A stretch of 64,000 bases of DNA, taken from Flavobacterium sp. 90. GTDB taxonomy: Bacteria > Bacteroidota > Bacteroidia > Flavobacteriales > Flavobacteriaceae. The notes beneath the pieces were generated by a model. That model was given only the letters and a program-made list of their open reading frames with translations, searched no databases and was not told the DNA's origin. The translations under genes and the position numbers were made by a program. The stretch spans positions 5,084,001 to 5,148,000 of the forward strand of contig NZ_SMGE01000001.1 of assembly GCF_004339525.1 (NCBI RefSeq). The letters are read 5' to 3'. Positions 60,508 to 64,000 of the stretch are shown here, piece by piece; the first letter of the stretch is position 1; each line of letters opens with the position of its first letter.

Positions 60508-61177
60508 TTTCCCATTTATATCCCAAACCGTAAACTGTTTTAATGTAATCGCCGCTTCCTGCCTGGTGGAGTTTCTTTTTTAGGTTTTTGATATGTGCAT
60601 AAATAAAATCATGATTATCGAGCATATCAGCCATATCTCCGGAAAGATGCTCAGCAATAGCGCCTTTAGATAATACCTTATTTTCGTTACTAATTAAAAA
60701 AAGAAGTAAATCTATTTCTTTTTTGGTGAGATCTAATTTGATATTGTTTACCGTTACAGATTTAGAAAATATATCAATTACAATTTCATTGAAAGTTATA
60801 CTATTGCTTCCTTTAAAATTCTTTCGTCTGATAAGAGCCTGCATTCTCACCAAAAGTTCCGAGAGATGAAAAGGCTTGGTAAGAAAATCATCGGCACCAA
60901 GATTAAATCCTTCCAGGCGGGTTTCAAGCGTTTCTTTGGCAGAAATCGCAATTACTCCGTCAGTTTTATTTTTTCTTTTGAGTTCTCTTAGTATATCAAA
61001 TCCGTCACCGTCAGGTAACATCAGATCCAGAAGGACACAATCATAATCATAAGAATCAATTTTGTTTAGCGCCAATTCATAGGTTTCGGCAGTTTCACAT
61101 TGAATCCCGTTGCTTCTAAAATAGTTCTTGATGCTTTGAGCAATTTGCAGCTCATCTTCTATAATTAAAATCTTCAT
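60500..61177 (-). CDS. OmpR/PhoB-family response regulator
   Basis: The 225-residue protein has a receiver domain with the phosphoacceptor Asp51 in DCVLLDLMLPDGDG, acidic pair at 8-9 (IIEDELQ), Lys near 101 (DDFLTKPF) and a C-terminal winged helix (about 125-225: EIVIDIFSKSVTVNNIKLDLTKKEIDLLLFL, NHDFIYAHIKNLKKKL, DYIKTVYGLGYKWENE). It probably binds TTCAG-type direct repeats. It starts the operon regulator-kinase, 20 nt of overlap region aside, and its own promoter lies in the large gap to 61884. Confidence 0.92.
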   Translation of the reverse strand: MKILIIEDELQIAQSIKNYFRSNGIQCETAETYELALNKIDSYDYDCVLLDLMLPDGDGFDILRELKRKNKTDGVIAISAKETLETRLEGFNLGADDFLTKPFHLSELLVRMQALIRRKNFKGSNSITFNEIVIDIFSKSVTVNNIKLDLTKKEIDLLLFLISNENKVLSKGAIAEHLSGDMADMLDNHDFIYAHIKNLKKKLHQAGSGDYIKTVYGLGYKWENE

Positions 61178-61883
61178 GCCGCAAGTTTAGATATAAATTT
61201 TGTAGAAAAGTTGAATTGGAAATGATTTGCGTTTCTTTTCTAAGAAAATCTAAGGTAATAATTTAAGGTTATTTGTTGCGTACAATTTTCAAAAAAGTGT
61301 TCAACATACGGGAAAACAGATTTTAAGCACAATCAAAAATCTAAAAAAAAACTCCCTTATTCAGAATGCCTTGTTGTGTCATAAATAAAACTTTTAGAGA
61401 CATCAGTGGAATTAAGAGTTTGATAATTTCCCCGAAAATGAAGAATGATAAATTAAGCTTATAAAATTTAGAATAAACAACAGTACAATCTTCAGTTTTA
61501 TTGTGTTGTAAATTAAGTATATGTTAAGCTAATACTACGTGCCGGTTATGTTTTCTAACAAATTTAAATTCTATGTTAAAAAAAATGTAATCCCGTAAAA
61601 ATTCTAAATTTCTTCAGAATTGAACAATTATTTTACATTTTATTAAAGTGTAAGAAATGAACAGTATAATGAGAATAGTTAATCTTGCAGCCGAAAAATT
61701 TATTGAATTGTTAGCAGTTTTGCCAAAAAGATGGATTGGTTCGTAAGTAAAAAGAATATAGTTTTTAGTACTTACACATCGTTCATCATTAATTTCTTCT
61801 TAGGGTAAAGAAGAACGATATTTTAACCTGAAAATTATTTAAGAACATTATAAAAGTAAAAAAACATTAATACAAATAACATA
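61178..61883. other. Large intergenic region
   Basis: The 706-bp AT-rich gap between the response regulator (minus) and the PAP2 gene (plus) shows no clear gene, repeat or consensus promoter. One 29-codon frame (61657-61746) is listed separately. Isolated TTCAG words occur (61368, 61491, 61614) but not as spaced pairs. Confidence 0.5.
61657..61746 (+). CDS. Possible small ORF (29 codons)
   Basis: ATG at 61657 opens a frame with stop TAA at 61744: starts MNSIMRIVNLAAEKFIELL and ends PKRWIGS. The peptide is amphipathic and basic at the end, as small membrane-active peptides can be. No ribosome site or promoter is clear; it is listed because the gap is otherwise empty. Low confidence. Confidence 0.2.
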   Translation: MNSIMRIVNLAAEKFIELLAVLPKRWIGS

Positions 61884-62735
61884 ATGAATACCTACATTAT
61901 TAATAATTATTCAAGACTTAGACCTTTTCTATTTTTTCTTCCTGTATTTTTCCTAGCCGCAATCGTTTTGTTTTTGTACAGTCGAAATGCTTTAAGTGCA
62001 GATCAATATATACAAATTCAAAAAGATAGTTTCTATTTTATAAATCATCATTTAGGACATTATCCAAGTTTTGAATATAATCTGACTCAGATAGGAGACG
62101 CTCTTGTTTTTTTATCTTTTTTAAGTGTTTTATTTGTTTATGCTCCAAAATTGTGGGAGGCTTTATTGTCAGGATTGTTGTTTTCTCTTTTGTTTTCTTG
62201 CCCGCTTAAAAATCTATTTTCTGTACCAAGACCTGCAGCAACTTTTAATAATGATAGTTTTTTTATCGTTGGTAAAGCATTGTGCGGACACAATAGTCTG
62301 CCATCAGGACATTCTATTGTAATTTTTACAGTACTTACAGTTTTATTCTATGCTTTTATGCCTCAGAAAATTAAAATGAAAATTCTGTGGTTTTTTGCCA
62401 TCGTAATTATTGGATTGATTCTTGGTTTTACAAGAGTCGCTGTGGGAGCGCATTATCCTCTTGATGTTATTATAGGAGGAATTTTTGGATATATCTCAGG
62501 ATTATCAGGTATTTTTATAAGCCGAAAATTTAGAATCTTTACTTGGATTGGCAATAAAAAAGCCTATCCGGTGTTTGTTGTGTTATTTTTGATTTGCGGT
62601 ATTTGCCTGATCAACAAAATAATTAATGAAGATTTAATCATCTTTTATTTAGCATTTATTAGTTTAGCCGTTTCACTTTATAAAATTAGTATCGTTTCCC
62701 TATATGAATTTACAGCCGTTTATGCCAAAAAGTAA
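61884..62735 (+). CDS. Membrane PAP2-family phosphatase (LpxE/LpxF-like candidate)
   Basis: The 283-residue protein has about seven hydrophobic helices and the PAP2 motifs: LKNLFSVPRPAATF (KxxxxxxRP), NSLPSGHSIVIFTVLTVLF and GFTRVAVGAHYPLDVIIGGIFG (RxxxxxHxxxD). Such enzymes dephosphorylate lipids in the periplasmic leaflet, for example lipid A 1- or 4'-phosphate or undecaprenyl diphosphate. Its last 32 nt overlap the start of an EptA-type gene, so the two act as one unit; lipid A as substrate is inferred from that pairing. Confidence 0.85.
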   Translation: MNTYIINNYSRLRPFLFFLPVFFLAAIVLFLYSRNALSADQYIQIQKDSFYFINHHLGHYPSFEYNLTQIGDALVFLSFLSVLFVYAPKLWEALLSGLLFSLLFSCPLKNLFSVPRPAATFNNDSFFIVGKALCGHNSLPSGHSIVIFTVLTVLFYAFMPQKIKMKILWFFAIVIIGLILGFTRVAVGAHYPLDVIIGGIFGYISGLSGIFISRKFRIFTWIGNKKAYPVFVVLFLICGICLINKIINEDLIIFYLAFISLAVSLYKISIVSLYEFTAVYAKK

Positions 62736-64000
62736 CATAAAATTGACTCATTTTGTTTTATTGATGAGTATTTTAAATTTTGTGTTTTTTCATTTGCCTT
62801 TTTACACCTATGTATTTAATAATATTGATTATAAAAGCTTAAGCGGTGTTATTCTGATTTTAAGCCTGGTAATTTTAATGTTGGTTTTAAACGCTTTTGT
62901 TTTTTACCTGATATTTTCTCTCTCACGTTATCTTGGGAAATTTCTATTGGTTGTTTTCTTCCTGATCAATGCGGTTTCAGTTTACTTTGTTAATACTTAT
63001 AGTGTTATAATAGATGAAACTATGATTGGGAATATTCTTAATACCAATTATGAAGAATCCAGTAGTTTTTTCTCTTTTAAATTGATTTTATATCTGGTTT
63101 TTTTTGGCATACTTCCCAGTATTTACATCATTAAAGCCAATATAATAAATGTTGCTTTAAAGAAATTCTTAACCCTTTCTTCTCTGACTTTATTATTTAT
63201 TGTTGTTTTGGTATTTGCCAATGCAAGCAACTGGCTTTGGATTGATAAAAACTCCAAACAATTGGGAGGTCTTGCAATGCCTTGGTCATATTCAGTAAAT
63301 ACTTCGCTTTTTTATATTCATAAAGCTAAAAAGAACGAAAAAGAAATTTTATTGCCAAATGCTGTAATAAAGGATAATCAGAAATCAGTTGTGGTTTTAG
63401 TTATTGGAGAATCTGCCAGAAGTGAGAATTTTTCTCTTTATGGCTATAAGAAAAACACTAATCCGTTGCTTTCTAAAATACCGAATGTATTTCATTTTAA
63501 TGCTAATTCCTGTGCGACATATACAACTGCTGGTGTAAAATGTATCCTGGAACATACCAATTCTGATGAATTATATGAAATCTTGCCTAATTATCTTTAT
63601 AGAAATAACGTCGACGTTGTCTGGAGAACTTCAAATTGGGGAGAACCTCCGGTACATATCGAGAAATATCAAAACCGAGATGTTTTAAAGAAAGATTGTA
63701 AAGGCGAAGAATGTAATTATGATGAAGTTCTTCTAACAGGATTAAAAGAACAGATTTTGTCCAGTAAAAAGAATAAAATATTAATAGTTCTTCATACAAG
63801 TACAAGCCACGGACCAACTTATAGCAAGAAATATCCGCCATCGTTTGAGACTTTTAAACCGGTTTGTAATAGTGTTGAACTTGGAAAATGTTCTCGCGAA
63901 GAACTTTTGAACGCTTACGACAATACGATTGTTTACACAGATTATATTTTATCAAAAGTAATTGAAGACTTAAAGGAGTTAAAAGAGTATAAAAGTGCGA
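62704..64000 (+). CDS. EptA-family phosphoethanolamine transferase (3' end outside window)
   Basis: An open frame from ATG 62704 (or ATG 62722) runs to the right edge, giving 432 residues. About five hydrophobic helices fill the first 190 residues, as in EptA/PmrC. Then come VVVLVIGESARSENFSLYGY (metal-binding Glu), SCATYTTAGVKCIL with the nucleophile Thr272 between cysteines, and IVLHTSTSHGPTYSKKYP plus NAYDNTIVYTDYILSKVI. It transfers phosphoethanolamine from PE to lipid A or another glycan in the periplasm. Overlaps the PAP2 gene by 32 nt. Known relatives reduce polymyxin binding; the effect here is not shown. Confidence 0.85.
   Translation, partial: MNLQPFMPKSNIKLTHFVLLMSILNFVFFHLPFYTYVFNNIDYKSLSGVILILSLVILMLVLNAFVFYLIFSLSRYLGKFLLVVFFLINAVSVYFVNTYSVIIDETMIGNILNTNYEESSSFFSFKLILYLVFFGILPSIYIIKANIINVALKKFLTLSSLTLLFIVVLVFANASNWLWIDKNSKQLGGLAMPWSYSVNTSLFYIHKAKKNEKEILLPNAVIKDNQKSVVVLVIGESARSENFSLYGYKKNTNPLLSKIPNVFHFNANSCATYTTAGVKCILEHTNSDELYEILPNYLYRNNVDVVWRTSNWGEPPVHIEKYQNRDVLKKDCKGEECNYDEVLLTGLKEQILSSKKNKILIVLHTSTSHGPTYSKKYPPSFETFKPVCNSVELGKCSREELLNAYDNTIVYTDYILSKVIEDLKELKEYKSA

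Noticed and set aside
61178..61883. TTCAG words as further copies of the two-component operator
   Set aside because: They occur singly and without the 11-bp partner or the TTTG at the set distance.

Overview
The window is AT-rich and looks like chromosomal DNA of a Flavobacterium or a close relative in the Bacteroidota. The signs are promoters with the Bacteroidota -7 element (TAnnTTTG), almost no Shine-Dalgarno sequences, many TonB-dependent outer-membrane receptors with CarboxypepD_reg domains, ECF sigma/FecR pairs, surface lipoproteins with acidic residues after the lipobox cysteine, and TPR-free TlpA-type thioredoxins. No rRNA, tRNA, CRISPR array or insertion sequence was recognised.

Layout. 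1-2.9 kb: end of a YceI gene, then tautomerase, SDR, NTF2-like and nitronate-monooxygenase genes in one direction. 2.9-5.4 kb: tandem and palindromic repeats, a SAM-I riboswitch followed by a 31-codon ORF, a secreted TlpA-like thioredoxin and a structured intergenic element. 5.4-11 kb: a PLP enzyme, an HxlR regulator divergent from a quinone-oxidoreductase/cupin pair with a double palindrome between them, a nucleosidase and a serine hydrolase. 11.4-23.4 kb: a cell-surface signalling locus (ECF sigma, FecR, STN-type TonB receptor) followed by five lipoprotein genes, two of them tandem beta-helix-like paralogs, one an S41 peptidase. 23.8-30.5 kb: small secreted proteins, methyltransferase, Crp-type regulator with a palindromic site before a flavodoxin-fold reductase, CorA and small hypotheticals. 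30.9-34.3 kb: a second ECF/FecR pair whose partner is not a receptor but an STN protein with nine 16-residue repeats.

34.6-45.2 kb: SpoU methylase, a siderophore-type TonB receptor, a cyclophilin-like protein, a secreted CMD-dienelactone hydrolase fusion divergent from an AraC regulator, a DUF4198-type protein plus TonB receptor, an XRE regulator and a half-size EamA transporter. 45.4-56.2 kb: beta-barrel protein, YncE-like propeller, a complete TolC/adaptor/RND efflux operon, PAP2 phosphatase and GT9 glycosyltransferase. 56.3-61.2 kb (minus strand): response regulator, histidine kinase, PepSY-like protein and beta-barrel protein. 61.9-64 kb: PAP2 phosphatase overlapping the start of an EptA-type phosphoethanolamine transferase that runs off the window.

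The most informative observation is a direct repeat with an 11-bp period, placed at exactly the same distance from the -7 TTTG, in front of three units: the beta-barrel gene at 45412, the propeller/efflux operon at 47970, and the PepSY/beta-barrel pair starting at 59166. It lies next to an OmpR-type two-component system and suggests an envelope-stress regulon. Other points of interest are the SAM riboswitch that precedes no methionine gene, a leader-plus-signal-peptide module shared by different lipoprotein genes, and several families of palindromic intergenic repeats.
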